DNA from: JAZKHT01 sp040385245
GTDB lineage: Bacteria > Pseudomonadota > Alphaproteobacteria > Rhodobacterales > Rhodobacteraceae
Length of the DNA stretch: 64,000 bases
Assembly: GCA_040385245.1 (NCBI GenBank)
Contig: JAZKHT010000011.1
Location: forward strand, 1-64,000
Reading direction: 5' to 3'
Part shown: positions 1 to 9,227 of the stretch, in pieces
How the letters are laid out: each line of letters opens with the position of its first letter
Numbering within the stretch: the stretch's first letter is position 1
Translations under genes and position numbers: made by a program
The notes under the pieces: generated by a model
What the model saw: only the letters and a program-made list of their open reading frames with translations
Database searches by the model: none
What the model was told of the DNA's origin: nothing

Positions 1-491
1 CTCGCCGCAATCGTCATGTTCTGGCTATGAAACAAGAACGAGTCCTGACCCTAGGCAGCGATGGTTGTCAGCCTGACTTATAGACCATCGCTGATGCGGG
101 CGGGGGTTTCAAGGTTAAGTGGCAGGTTTCCGGATGGCGCTTGAACGCGACCCAGTAATGACCCGCATTATTTTGTTGAGTATGACTTTGACCATACACC
201 CTCCCTTGTCGAGGCTGCGCTGCGGCAATGTCGGGAAAAAGCGCGTCGCGGTCGACCTGAACCACTTTCACCGTGACAAAACTCAACGCGCCTTCCACCG
301 AAACCTGCGCCGTGCCGACCTGAAGCGCAGCTTTGCCCGACGCCAGCTATTTGCGGACGTTAAATGCTCACGAAGATGTCGCGCCGCCAAACGTGGAAAT
401 TGCCGCGCCATTGACCGTGGATCAGACTATTCCGTCTGCAGAAGAACGGATTCCATGCTATGGTGTCACTAAATCAAACCGTGGTCACATC
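1..491. other. Leader region without a recognised gene
   Basis: No reading frame on either strand here matches a family I recognise. Two moderate open frames, about 119-472 on plus and 68-298 on minus, have unconvincing composition (rich in Arg, Cys or Gln) and no good ribosome binding site. The only clear structure is a hairpin at 56-93, listed separately. The region probably holds the end of an upstream transcription unit and the promoter of the LuxR-type gene that starts at 492. Confidence 0.4.
56..93. terminator. Nested inverted repeat, possible terminator
   Basis: CAGCGATGGT (56-65) pairs perfectly with ACCATCGCTG (84-93). The loop contains a second small palindrome, GTCAG-C-CTGAC (67-77). 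No T-run follows on either strand, so this could be a factor-dependent terminator or a protein-binding site rather than a classical intrinsic terminator. Confidence 0.3.
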
Positions 492-1625
492 ATGCAGGTG
501 TCACCTCAAGTTGTGCATGCCTTCGATTTGTGCCTTGATGCTGTCATCGGCCTGACAGACCGGCCGAGTGCGCTGCAACACCTCGGCAGGTCCCTTGGGG
601 CAGACAGCAGCGTTATAATGTCTTCCTCCCAGGATTTTACCACACGCCATCGTCTGCAAATCGAGTCAACCGAACACGCAGGTTTCAGCGACCTCTGGCT
701 GGCGCGGCTGGAAGATCCCCTCGACGATCCCCATAGCACCAGGGGCTGTCGATACCCCATAGCGAGCCAGCCTTGCATCATCGAACACAACATCACGAGC
801 GATCAAGAACGTGCTGCGCTGCCCTATTTCAACGAGGTAGCGCGACCTGGCAAGAGGGACTGGTGGGCGCTACTGCGAACGGAGACCGCCAGGGGCGCGT
901 GGTGTCTGAACCTTTACCGCGGTGCTCGGGGAGGGCCCTATGGGCCTGAAGATGCTTTGCGTATCGCAGAAGCAGCACCGCTCCTGCGGCGCTTGACGGC
1001 CACGGCAGAATGCTTTGCGCAAACGGGGTGGAATTCACGCCTTCACAGCTTCGATCAACTGCGCCTCGCGGCTTTTCTGATAGACCGAAATGCGCACGTG
1101 CAAGGTATGAATCAGGCAGCGGAGTCTTTGCTGGGCCAGGGGCTCAGTATGTATCGTGGGCGACTTTGCGCAACAGAGCGGAGAGCCCAGACTGCATTGG
1201 CACGGTTCTTGGGGCTGATAGCCGTTGGCAATGTCCCGCCCGGCCACATCATGTTGCCCCAAGAAGATGACCGATGCTGGCTCGTCGAGTTCGTCCCGGT
1301 AACCGAGCGTGCGACCGAGGTCTTCTCGGGCGCGAAGGGGCTGATCTTGGTGTCAGACCTGTCTGGCCGGCGCGCACTGAAACCTGGCCTGCTGCAAATG
1401 GCCTACGGCGTTACTCCGGCGGAAGAACGGCTCGCACTTGCTTTTGCCGACTGTTGGCATCTTTGCCTTGCAGCTGAACGGCTCGGCATCGGCCATGAAA
1501 CGGCGCGCAGTCATCTTCGTGCGGTCTTCGAGAAGACGGGTACGCATGGCCAAGCGGAGCTGACCGCTTTGTTGACACGATTTGCCGAACGAACTTTGTC
1601 GCGGTCGTCTCCCCCAAACGGGTGA
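492..1625 (+). CDS. LuxR-type helix-turn-helix transcriptional regulator
   Basis: Predicted cytoplasmic DNA-binding regulator of 377 residues. Residues about 308-360 form a LuxR/GerE-like C-terminal helix-turn-helix: TPAEERLALAFAD, then AAERLGIGHETARSHL and a KTGTHGQAEL tail, as in LuxR-family proteins with a large N-terminal sensor. The N-terminal 300 residues look like a PAS- or GAF-like sensor but have no motif that names a ligand. The open frame extends to 333, but its first 53 codons are atypical, so I start at the ATG at 492. The DUF1194 gene begins 52 bases downstream on the same strand and may be cotranscribed. The target genes are unknown. Confidence 0.75.
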   Translation: MQVSPQVVHAFDLCLDAVIGLTDRPSALQHLGRSLGADSSVIMSSSQDFTTRHRLQIESTEHAGFSDLWLARLEDPLDDPHSTRGCRYPIASQPCIIEHNITSDQERAALPYFNEVARPGKRDWWALLRTETARGAWCLNLYRGARGGPYGPEDALRIAEAAPLLRRLTATAECFAQTGWNSRLHSFDQLRLAAFLIDRNAHVQGMNQAAESLLGQGLSMYRGRLCATERRAQTALARFLGLIAVGNVPPGHIMLPQEDDRCWLVEFVPVTERATEVFSGAKGLILVSDLSGRRALKPGLLQMAYGVTPAEERLALAFADCWHLCLAAERLGIGHETARSHLRAVFEKTGTHGQAELTALLTRFAERTLSRSSPPNG

Positions 1626-1677
1626 TGTCGCAGCACTGACCTTCGCCCAGCATGCCCCAAAAACGGATGGGGAAAAC

Positions 1678-2466
1678 ATGCGGCGAGCGAGATATCTGGG
1701 GTTGGCGATGGCGGTGAGTCTCGCAAGTCTTGCGGCATGGTCCGAAACCCCTCCTTCCGTCGACCTGTTCCTTGTGTTGCTCGTCGACATCTCAGGCTCA
1801 TTGGCCGAGCCTGAATTGGCGCTGCAACGCCAGGGCTATGTTGAGGCGCTGGCCGATCCCGCATTTGCCGATGCCATCGCCTTTGGTCCGAGAAGGGCAA
1901 TTGCAATTGCCTATGTCGAATGGGCCGGGCCCGATCAACAGCACGTCGTCTTGCCGTGCACGGTCGTCACGAACCGTGATGACGCCATGCGGTTGTCGCG
2001 GCAACTGGCGTCTGAGCGGCGGTCGCAGGGACGCGGCACGTCGATTTCAGCCGCTCTGGTTTTCAGCCTGGCGCTTGCCAAGACCTGTCCCGCCGTATCG
2101 CCCCGTGTGGTGATCGACGTATCCGGCAATGGGCCAAACAATGCAGGTCCGGACATTCTGCTCGCGCGCGAAAAGGTTATCGCTGCTGGCGCAACCATCA
2201 ACGGTCTTCCGCTCCACCTTTTGGCGCACGGAGGCACAGCAGAGCATGTCGGGCAAGACTGGTTGAAGGGCTATTACGAGTCCTGCGTTTCCGGCGGGCC
2301 GGGTGCATTCGTCCTGCCGGTCAACAATGCGGTGACCTTACGTACAAGCATCCTGCGGAAGATTGTTCTCGAGATTGCCATGGGCCAAGAGCGCCTGTTC
2401 ATGGCTCGAGGTACGCGTCGCGCGCCCTTCCACTGTTACTTGATCGGTCAGGTTCCTGGTCGATGA
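1678..2466 (+). CDS. DUF1194 family secreted protein (VWA-like fold)
   Basis: A 262-residue protein with an N-terminal signal peptide (cleavage near residue 22, after LASLAAWS). Soon after comes a DxSxS metal-site-like motif, DISGS, at residues 37-41. DUF1194 proteins are alphaproteobacterial and resemble von Willebrand A domains; their function is not established. Conserved-looking blocks GTSIS, VVIDVSGNGPNN and YYESCV support the assignment. The start at 1678 is chosen because a G-rich ribosome site (ATGGGGAAAAC) precedes it and the signal peptide begins there; the open frame reaches 1582 but that would overlap the preceding gene. Probably periplasmic. Confidence 0.75.
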   Translation: MRRARYLGLAMAVSLASLAAWSETPPSVDLFLVLLVDISGSLAEPELALQRQGYVEALADPAFADAIAFGPRRAIAIAYVEWAGPDQQHVVLPCTVVTNRDDAMRLSRQLASERRSQGRGTSISAALVFSLALAKTCPAVSPRVVIDVSGNGPNNAGPDILLAREKVIAAGATINGLPLHLLAHGGTAEHVGQDWLKGYYESCVSGGPGAFVLPVNNAVTLRTSILRKIVLEIAMGQERLFMARGTRRAPFHCYLIGQVPGR

Positions 2467-2620
2467 CCTTAGGCTAACTAGCAACGGGGAGTGACTGGAA
2501 TGCACATCGCAAAATGGATCCCATGCGCGCCGGGTGCCACTGCAAGGAGTGAAGATTAGGCCGACGCACTTGGAACGCCGATCAAATTCAAAGAAACAGT
2601 CCCTTGGAGATGCTTTCCAG

Positions 2621-3232
2621 TCATTGTTGGGCCGCCCAGATGACGGCCTCCTGCAATACCGTCTTCAAGGCACGGTCGAAGCCCCCGACTAACGGCGCCG
2701 TATCATCCGAGACCACAGTCTCGACCGCTGAAAAACGGCGCGAGGCGACGATGCGGCGGTCGGACTCGCGGATCATCGTCATGATCATGCTTATCCGCAC
2801 GACGTATCCAGCCCTCTTCGATCCCAAGGGTTCTGCCTGGAAGTCCTGCAGTTCCGTCATCAGCGTATAGTCGGGGTTCAGCCCGTTCGCCGTGCGCCCA
2901 ACAAGCCTGAATCCGCCAAGGTTCTGGAACGACGCGACCAGCAGGGTCTGCACCAGCGCGGGGGCGGGTTCGGCCCAGCTGCCGCCGGGAAGATACTGGG
3001 CCTGGTAGGGCACCGGCTTGATCAGGATCCGCTCGGAGGACAGAGCGCCGGGAGAACTTGGCAGCTCGACGATGAGATGTCGGCTGCCGCCTGCTGGAGC
3101 CCCGGAACCGGTGGCAGGTGAGAGGGTGTAGGCGTCAAGCTCCTCGCCAGCTTTGGAAAGCGACGAGAGCGCACCGCACCCCGTAAGGAGTGACAACGCG
3201 AATGAGATCAAAAGAGGGGTAAGCCATCGCAT
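2621..3232 (-). CDS. ABC-type transport auxiliary lipoprotein (PqiC/ABC_trans_aux family)
   Basis: A 203-residue lipoprotein. The signal peptide ends in the lipobox LLTGC with the lipid-modified Cys at residue 19. The body (YTLSP near the N-terminus, RILIKPVPYQ, then a C-terminal helical region) fits the ABC_trans_aux family that accompanies MCE-type lipid transporters. It is the last gene of the operon mlaE-mlaF-mlaD, 3 bases after the mlaD stop, so it very likely forms part of the envelope-spanning lipid-trafficking complex, sitting at the periplasmic face of a membrane. It takes the place of a separate MlaC here; I see no mlaC nearby. Confidence 0.8.
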   Translation of the reverse strand: MRWLTPLLISFALSLLTGCGALSSLSKAGEELDAYTLSPATGSGAPAGGSRHLIVELPSSPGALSSERILIKPVPYQAQYLPGGSWAEPAPALVQTLLVASFQNLGGFRLVGRTANGLNPDYTLMTELQDFQAEPLGSKRAGYVVRISMIMTMIRESDRRIVASRRFSAVETVVSDDTAPLVGGFDRALKTVLQEAVIWAAQQ

Positions 3233-3235
3233 CTT

Positions 3236-4141
3236 TCAGTTCCTGTATTCGGGGGTCTGGTTTCCAAGCAGGAAGCGGCCCGGGTCGCGACCGATCCGGT
3301 CGGCCACCGCGCCGATCGAGGCGATAACCTTGCGCGCATCGGCAGCGAGGTCTCGAAATTCAGGCAGGCCCGTGCGGGCGAAAGCTTTCAGCTCGGCCGC
3401 CGTTTCGCCGACATCCGCCACGGTTGCCTTCAGCCCGTCGACGAGGCCCGGAATATCGTTCTTGATGACCGCATCTGCGCTTGAGAACGCCGCCTCTGCT
3501 TTGGTAATGGCGGAGTCGGCGCGGGCAAGTGTCCCCTCTGCGGAGGTGACGACCGTTTCAGCGCGGACGGCAAGCGCATCGACTTTGGCGGTGACGCTTT
3601 CGACGTTTTGCAGGATCGCGGCGATGGATTTGCGGTTATCCGGCGTCGCGAACTTTCGCACATCTTCGATCAGCGCGATGGCCTGCTTGAGGAGATCTGG
3701 GGCGGCATCTGTCAGTTCCTGCACGACCGAGGGTTGGGAGGCGATCACCGGAACCGGGGCCGGAGGAATGGTTTGCAGCGGGTCAGAAGTCGGGCTCCCG
3801 CCCTCGAGTGCTACAAAGGACACACCGGTGACGCCCTGAGAGGACAGGGTGGCCATGGTGTCCTTCCGTACCGGGGTAGCGGCGCGGATTTCGATCCGCA
3901 CCCGCACGAATTGCGGATTGTCTCGGTCCAGGTCGATCGATAGGACCGTTCCGACGTCAACGCCGTTGTAGCGGACCAGGCTGTCCTGGCTAAGGCCGGA
4001 CACGGTGTCGAAGATGATGTCATATTGCGCATAGGCGCGGCTGATTTCGACCCGAGCGAGCCATAGTAGAAAGCCCATGAGGGCAACCATGGCCGCCAAT
4101 GTGAACGCTCCGACCAGGACGTACCGAGCACGGGTTTCCAT
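3236..4141 (-). CDS. mlaD: MCE-family lipid-binding protein (MlaD-like)
   Basis: A 301-residue protein with one N-terminal membrane helix (about residues 9-28) followed by an MCE domain (YDIIFDTVSGLSQDSLVRYNG, then VGTVLSIDL) and a long C-terminal helical, Ala-rich region. MCE proteins form hexameric rings that carry phospholipid between membranes, working with an MlaE permease and MlaF ATPase. The open frame runs far upstream, but the ATG at 4141 begins exactly at the ATPase stop (TGATG overlap) and starts the membrane helix, so it is preferred. The long C-terminal helix is longer than in enterobacterial MlaD and resembles the extended Mce proteins of other alphaproteobacteria. Confidence 0.88.
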   Translation of the reverse strand: METRARYVLVGAFTLAAMVALMGFLLWLARVEISRAYAQYDIIFDTVSGLSQDSLVRYNGVDVGTVLSIDLDRDNPQFVRVRIEIRAATPVRKDTMATLSSQGVTGVSFVALEGGSPTSDPLQTIPPAPVPVIASQPSVVQELTDAAPDLLKQAIALIEDVRKFATPDNRKSIAAILQNVESVTAKVDALAVRAETVVTSAEGTLARADSAITKAEAAFSSADAVIKNDIPGLVDGLKATVADVGETAAELKAFARTGLPEFRDLAADARKVIASIGAVADRIGRDPGRFLLGNQTPEYRN

Positions 4142-4929
4142 CAGACAGGCCTTTGCGGCTGGGCCGCATGGGCACGCGGACCGTGGAAGTAGGACTGCAC
4201 CCAAGGGTCGTCGACTTGAGCCATTTCTGTCATCGTGCCGGTAACCAGAACGCGCTTTTGGGCCAGCACGGCGATCCTGTCGCAGACGGCGTGCAGTGTG
4301 TCGAGGTCGTGGGTTACCAGAAACACAGTCAGTCCCAAGGCCTTTTGCAGAGAGCGGATCAGGGTGTCGAACTCTGCGGCGCTGATCGGGTCGAGGCCGG
4401 CGGTGGGTTCGTCCAGAAACAGAATCTGTGGATCGAGCGCCAGCGCTCGGGCCAGACCGGCGCGTTTGCGCATCCCGCCAGAAAGCTGGGATGGATAGAA
4501 ATCGCCAGCGCTGGCGGGAAGGCCGACCATTGCGATCCGCAGATCGGCCAGCGCGGCGCGGGTTGCAGCGTCGATTCTCAATTTCTCGCGCATCGGTGCC
4601 TCGACATTCTCGCGGACAGTCAACGAAGAGAAGAGTGCTCCATCCTGGAACATCACCCCCCAATTGTTCTGCGCGTCCTTTGCGGCGGCTCCGGCTTCGG
4701 TGTCAGATGGCGGATCGGTCAGAACTTGCGCGCCAAGAACCGTGATTGTCCCCGCCGAAGGTCGCTGCAGTCCGACAATACTGCGGAGAAGGACCGACTT
4801 GCCGCTGCCTGAGGCACCGACCACGCCAAGCACTTCGCCCCGGAACACGTCGAGGTCAAGGTTCAGATGCACGGCAATTTTTCCAAATCGATTGGTCAGC
4901 TTTCGAACGGTGATGACCGCGTCAGTCAT
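4141..4929 (-). CDS. mlaF: ABC transporter ATP-binding protein (MlaF-like)
   Basis: A 262-residue ATPase that powers the lipid transporter at the cytoplasmic face. Walker A GASGSGKS is at residues 38-45, the signature LSGGM at 149-153 followed by RKRAGLARAL, and Walker B ILFLDEP at 169-175. The LSGGMRKR form is characteristic of MlaF/Ttg2A-type ATPases. Start and stop overlap both neighbours by the TGATG pattern, which implies tight translational coupling with mlaE and mlaD. The start at 4929 removes an unlikely 88-codon upstream extension. Confidence 0.9.
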   Translation of the reverse strand: MTDAVITVRKLTNRFGKIAVHLNLDLDVFRGEVLGVVGASGSGKSVLLRSIVGLQRPSAGTITVLGAQVLTDPPSDTEAGAAAKDAQNNWGVMFQDGALFSSLTVRENVEAPMREKLRIDAATRAALADLRIAMVGLPASAGDFYPSQLSGGMRKRAGLARALALDPQILFLDEPTAGLDPISAAEFDTLIRSLQKALGLTVFLVTHDLDTLHAVCDRIAVLAQKRVLVTGTMTEMAQVDDPWVQSYFHGPRAHAAQPQRPV

Positions 4930-6041
4930 CAAACCCCCCAGACCGAGAAGAAGATCGACGCCAAGGCATCCACGACGATGACGAGGAAGATAGCCACGAC
5001 CACCGATCTGGAAGTTCGGCTGCCGAGCGAGTCGGTGTTTCCGGCGACCTGAAGGCCCTGATAACACCCGACGACAGCGATTATCATCGCAAAAATCGGT
5101 GCCTTTGACAGCCCGACCAGCGCGTGGGTGATCGAGGTATTGGCGGCAAGTTGTGTGCGGAACATCGCGGGCGATATGCCGAGATCGATCCACGCCATCA
5201 GCGCCCCGCCAAGAAGCCCGGCCATGTTGGCCACAAAGCCAAGGACCGGCAGCAGGATCAGAAGCGCAAGAACGCGCGGCAGGACCAAAAGCTCAATTGG
5301 GTCGAGGCCGAGTACGCGCATCGCGTCAATCTCTTCGCGCATTTTCATGGAACCAATCGCTGCGGTAAAGGCCGAGGCAGACCGCCCGGCAACAATGATG
5401 GCGGTCAGAAGGATGCCAAGCTCGCGCAGCATCGAGATCGAGATGAGGTCAATCACGTAGATTTCGGCCCCGAATTGTTCAAGCTGGGATGCACCCTGAA
5501 ACGCGAGGACGATCCCGATCAGAAAGCCCATCAACGCGACGATGGGCACGGCGTTCAGGCCGGCCTCATGCATGTGGTGGACAAGTGCTGTCACGCGCAG
5601 GCGGGTGGGATGAAGGGCGGTGGTCGCCAGCCGGGTCAGAACAAGTCCAAGAAAGCCGACGGTCTCACTAAGCCCAGCGGCAAAGTGCGACACCGATTTG
5701 CCAAGCTCTAGCAGCATGTCACCAGCCTCGTGGTGCGGAAGGCGACGGCGGCGCGTGCGGATCGGGGGCAAGGCATCGGCGACGGTCTGCAAAAGCAGGC
5801 TCTGCGCCCCGGTGGCGTTCTCGATGGCGATCTGACGACCTTTGGCTTTCTGCGCGGCTTGGAAGGATGTGATGGCCCAAGCGCCTGCCGTATCAAGGCG
5901 GGTGATGGCAGAGAGGTCGAGTATTCCTGCGTCGGTCTGGCGTTGAAGGAACGCCCTCTGCTGGTCCAGATTGCTCAAGGTGACTGCGCCAACAAGGTTG
6001 GCACGGGCCGCTTGCGGGACGTCACCGTTTGCCGATGACAT
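4929..6041 (-). CDS. mlaE: MlaE-family lipid transport permease with N-terminal STAS domain
   Basis: A 370-residue inner-membrane permease. Residues about 1-95 form a STAS-like domain (LSAITRLDTAGAW), fused to a MlaE permease domain with about five or six membrane helices (VALMGFLIGIVLAFQ, LLTAIIVAGRSASAFTAAIG, EEIDAMRVLGLDPIELL). The EEIDAM-LGLDP block is the conserved MlaE cytoplasmic helix. In E. coli the STAS partner is the separate protein MlaB; fusion to the permease is common in alphaproteobacteria. The start at 6041 is preferred to 6107 because GAGGG lies 6 bases upstream. First gene of the four-gene operon. Confidence 0.88.
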   Translation of the reverse strand: MSSANGDVPQAARANLVGAVTLSNLDQQRAFLQRQTDAGILDLSAITRLDTAGAWAITSFQAAQKAKGRQIAIENATGAQSLLLQTVADALPPIRTRRRRLPHHEAGDMLLELGKSVSHFAAGLSETVGFLGLVLTRLATTALHPTRLRVTALVHHMHEAGLNAVPIVALMGFLIGIVLAFQGASQLEQFGAEIYVIDLISISMLRELGILLTAIIVAGRSASAFTAAIGSMKMREEIDAMRVLGLDPIELLVLPRVLALLILLPVLGFVANMAGLLGGALMAWIDLGISPAMFRTQLAANTSITHALVGLSKAPIFAMIIAVVGCYQGLQVAGNTDSLGSRTSRSVVVAIFLVIVVDALASIFFSVWGV

Positions 6042-6188
6042 CAGTTGCCCTCGAATAGTGCGGCGAAACGCAGCTCGCGCACTTTCCTGCAAGTTTGGCA
6101 CAGCCAACGCGCTTTCTAATCATTGGAAACATTCATCCATTAAGCTTGGCAAATTAGCTGATCGAATACCCCACCGCGCCACAGGCGA

Positions 6189-6395
6189 TTGATCGCAACC
6201 TGCCTCGAACTGGGAAGTCCGCTAGGGGCAACGAATGAAAGGCTTATCGGGTTCCCGCAATGTCGGCGACGGCTCGCCCACCTTCCTGCCAATCGTGCGG
6301 CTGCCAGAGATGCAAGGGCCGCGCCTGTCTATCGGGGCGATCCGGGGTGCGTGGCCCACCTTGACCGCGATAACGACGGGGTCGGGTGCGAGTAA
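6189..6395 (+). pseudogene. Excalibur-motif (calcium-binding-like) protein remnant
   Basis: The last 35 or so codons of this frame read like an Excalibur domain: AAARDARAAPVYRGDPG, then HLDRDNDGVGCE at the end. That Asp-rich Cys-terminated motif is typical of small secreted alphaproteobacterial proteins. There is no signal peptide in frame, the only upstream start is TTG at 6189 without a good ribosome site, and one expected Cys/Tyr position (GCVAHL) differs from the usual form. I read it as the decayed 3' end of a small gene. It could also be a short real protein with an unusual start. Confidence 0.45.
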
Positions 6396-6498
6396 GGCTA
6401 TGCCGTGAACCACCTTCACTTTGGCTTACAATGACACGTTCCAGGTGGTAAGGCACAAGAGCGCGCGCTTTGCGCCAGTTGGGAATTGGAGAAGCATC

Positions 6499-7500
6499 GT
6501 GGCTGCTGCGGACACTGATCAGCCCGAATGGGGCTATGATGAACTGCGGCGGGCTGTCGACGCGGCGGGTGTTTCGCTTTGGTCATGGAACGTCGATACG
6601 GATGCTATTTCCATGGACGCAGGTGCCTATGTTCTGTGGGATGTTCAGGAAAAGCGCGCTTTGACGTTTGAACGGCTATCTGAAAAGATTCACCCCGCCG
6701 ACAGAGATCGGGTGCGAGCCGCGTTCTCTGCCACGAGGGCGATCGAAGGGTCGTATGAGATCGATTTCCGGACGTTGGTCGGGAACAAGGTCAGGTGGAT
6801 TTCCGCGCGTGGGCAAGGCAGCGACGCAGGAATTCGCAGACGAATGATGACCGGGATTTTCCTTGATATTACAGACCGAAAACAAGCCGAAGAGGGCCAC
6901 GAACTGCTGGCAGGAGAGATGAGCCACCGCGTCAAAAATCTTCTCGCAATTGCAGCGGGACTGACAAAGATAACGTCTCGTTCGTCGGCAACGACCGAAG
7001 ACATGACAAAGCAACTTACACACCGTCTTATGGCACTGGGCCGGGCACACGATCTTGTCCGTCCGCTGCCAAGCGGGCAAGGAAGTGCAGCGTTGCTTGG
7101 CGATCTGTTTACGGTTCTTCTGTCTCCATATGACGACGAAGGCGCGTTTGCCGGTCGGGTCCGTATTGCCGTCCCGCGCATGGGAATTGGTGAGGACGCT
7201 GCGACGGGATTGGCGCTCGTCGTGCATGAGTTGGCAACCAACTCGATGAAATACGGCTCTCTTTCGGCAGAGGGCGGAACAGTGGAAATTTCTGGCAGTG
7301 TCGAAGGTGAAGAGCTTCACATCGTTTGGTCAGAGCACGGCGGGCCGGAGCTGGCAGTAGCGCATGATTTGAACGGTTTTGGCAGCAAGCTGGTCAAGCA
7401 GACCATGGAAAACCAGTTGGGTGGAACGATCACCTACGATTGGTCCAAAATCGGTGCGTTGGTCACGCTCAAAATCAGTGCCCGACAGATGGCGATGTGA
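6499..7500 (+). CDS. PAS-containing HWE-family sensor histidine kinase
   Basis: A 333-residue soluble kinase. A PAS-like sensor (residues about 15-130, ending GIFLDITDRKQAEE) is followed by an HWE-type phosphoacceptor region with EMSHRVKNLLAIA (His 143) and an ATP-binding domain with HELATN at 243-248 and WSE at 277-279; the latter two are the HWE hallmarks. No membrane helix is seen. The start at the GTG at 6499 is preferred to TTG 6421 because GGAG lies 7 bases upstream and homology begins there. No response regulator gene is adjacent, so its partner is encoded elsewhere; such kinases often respond to light or redox state. Confidence 0.85.
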   Translation: MAAADTDQPEWGYDELRRAVDAAGVSLWSWNVDTDAISMDAGAYVLWDVQEKRALTFERLSEKIHPADRDRVRAAFSATRAIEGSYEIDFRTLVGNKVRWISARGQGSDAGIRRRMMTGIFLDITDRKQAEEGHELLAGEMSHRVKNLLAIAAGLTKITSRSSATTEDMTKQLTHRLMALGRAHDLVRPLPSGQGSAALLGDLFTVLLSPYDDEGAFAGRVRIAVPRMGIGEDAATGLALVVHELATNSMKYGSLSAEGGTVEISGSVEGEELHIVWSEHGGPELAVAHDLNGFGSKLVKQTMENQLGGTITYDWSKIGALVTLKISARQMAM

Positions 7501-7529
7501 CCGGTCGCGTCGCGTTCAGTCCATTCCGC

Positions 7530-7726
7530 CCTCGGGTGTGTTGCGCGAACGCGGGATCGAGATCAGCGATGAAACCGTTTGCTACTGGAGGATCAGGTTC
7601 GGCCCGATGTTTGCCGCCGAAATCCGCGGCAGACGTGTGAACGCGATGCGCGCCTACCGCCACTGGCATCTGTAAGAGGTCTGCGCGAAGATCAACGGCG
7701 TGATGCATTACCTGTGGCACGCCTAT
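7530..7726 (+). mobile_element. IS6-family transposase fragment (remnant 1)
   Basis: Plus-strand codons read LRERGIEISDETVCYW, then FGPMFAAEIRGRR-VNAMRAYRHW, a TAA stop at 7673-7675, and in the same frame VCAKINGVMHYLW. This matches the N-terminal DNA-binding and early catalytic part of IS6/IS26-like transposases. Both ends are missing and a stop interrupts it, so it is inactive. A second remnant of the same family lies at 20060-20371 and shares the block ERGIEIS. The terminal repeats of this copy are not visible. Confidence 0.75.
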
Positions 7727-8440
7727 TTAGGCGAAGCGCTGCAAAGCGTTGTGGCCAAGAGTGCCCACAATAACTGGAAAGCGCAGTTGCAGGGGCTGAC
7801 GGGCTATGTGCCAAAAGTGGTGGCTGAATTTGAGAGAGGCGATGCCACGACCTTCCTCGCCATGACCAGCGGCGCGATCGTTCTGCACGCCACTCCGGAA
7901 AGCGCGCTTGCCGGGCTGACGGGCCTGGATGCCGACGGCATGGCCTTCGCCGAAGCCGCGTTGCGGCTGGCGATGGTGGGCCAACAGAACGACAAGACGG
8001 TCGAGGCGATGCTGACGCGGCTTGAGGCCGACCGCGCCGCCGCCGCAAGCGGCACCGGGCTGGTGGATGAGTTCGAGGCAGCCCTCAAGGCGGCCGCACT
8101 TGCGCTGTCCGCCGCTGCGCTTACCGCTTGTGTCGAGACGACCAATCCGATGCCGACGCCCGCCGTCACTGGTGGCAATCTGACATCGGTCGCGGCCAAT
8201 GCTTGCCGCTCGGCAATCGCCCGGCAGACAGGCCGACCGGTTTTGGAGGTCGCGGTATTTGACGTGGCCGAGTCTGAAGTTGGTGTCGGTGTCATGGCAA
8301 CCGTAGCGGGGGCCGAGGCCCCATGGGCTTGTCAGTCAAGCCCAGAAGGCGTGCGCTCGATCCGCATCAACGCTGTTGCGGCTGCGGTCTCCGTCGCCTT
8401 TGGATTTGCTGCGGTCACTTGCTCGATCTTGGCCTGCTGA
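7700..8440 (+). pseudogene. Chimeric ORF: IS6 scrap, unknown segment, lipoprotein-like segment
   Basis: A 246-codon open frame made of three unlike parts. The first 8 codons (MMHYLWHA) belong to the IS6 remnant. About residues 9-125 are helical, with no family I recognise (RLAMVGQQNDKTVEAMLTRL). From about residue 126 the sequence reads as a small lipoprotein: an Ala/Leu signal-like stretch ending LTAC, then a domain with VAANACRSAIARQTG and VAGAEAPWACQS, a pattern I associate with short Rhodobacteraceae lipoproteins. Where a start Met would be expected the codon is CTC, so the lipoprotein gene may have lost its start. Probably a product of rearrangement; a GTG near 8063 could still start a short protein. 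Confidence 0.4.
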
Positions 8441-8642
8441 CCGATAGACAAGCAGTCAGGCAGACACATCGACCTTGCACAAGCTCGAAGCTCTCTCACA
8501 AAATCGCAACAACGGTCAGCCGAAACCTTTCGGACTTTCATTCTGACGCCAACGATCTCTATCGCTCTACAGACATCACTCCTCCATTGAGTTTACCAGG
8601 TCTGGAACCTATGAAGGTTGTTGAAATCCTGCAGGAAGCACT

Positions 8643-9227
8643 GTGCAATCCCCGGACAAGCGTCACCGAGACCTCGTTACGCGGCTCATGTTTTTGCCCG
8701 ACAATCCTGTTCGGGCCCATGCGACACTCGTGCTGGGAATTTCACTTTGGCAAAACCCGCTCGAGGCGGCATTACGGCTTTTCCACAGTGGCCGTGCTGG
8801 TAAGCTGGTCTTCTCCGGCGGCCATAACGAACGCATCGGCCGGGCTGAGGCCGAAGTCATGGCCGAAGCCGCCATCGCAAGGGGCGTGCCGCCCGACATG
8901 ATCCTGTCCGAAAGCCGCGCCCGTCACACCCGCGAAAACGTTGAGTTCGGCTGGGACCTGATCAGGCGCAATTTTTCGGGGATGCTTTCGGTCAACATCG
9001 TCGCGATCGCCTATCATATCCCGCGGGCCTTGATGACGGCGCGCACGGTTATCGGCTCAGAGGCCAGTCTCGGCCACATGGGCTACGGCAGCATCCATTT
9101 CGATGCAGACACATGGCATCGGTCCGAACGGGGCCAGAGCGATGTTCTGAACGAAGCGGCAAAGCTTGCACGCTATTTTCCGGATGCGATCCCGTCTGCT
9201 TTGCAGGGACGCCTGAATGCCCGCTGA
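8643..9227 (+). CDS. YdcF/DUF218 family protein
   Basis: A 194-residue protein of the DUF218 (YdcF) family. Characteristic blocks are LVLGISLWQNP, KLVFSGGHNERIGRAEAEVMAE, ILSESRARHTRENVEF and VAIAYHIPRALMTA. Some YdcF proteins bind S-adenosylmethionine and others are linked to envelope polysaccharide; the role here is not known. No membrane helix is present. The start is GTG 8643, with AGGAAG five bases upstream; no in-frame ATG is better placed. The last 11 bases overlap the glycosyltransferase-like gene, so the two are coupled and may modify a shared glycan. Confidence 0.72.
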   Translation: MQSPDKRHRDLVTRLMFLPDNPVRAHATLVLGISLWQNPLEAALRLFHSGRAGKLVFSGGHNERIGRAEAEVMAEAAIARGVPPDMILSESRARHTRENVEFGWDLIRRNFSGMLSVNIVAIAYHIPRALMTARTVIGSEASLGHMGYGSIHFDADTWHRSERGQSDVLNEAAKLARYFPDAIPSALQGRLNAR

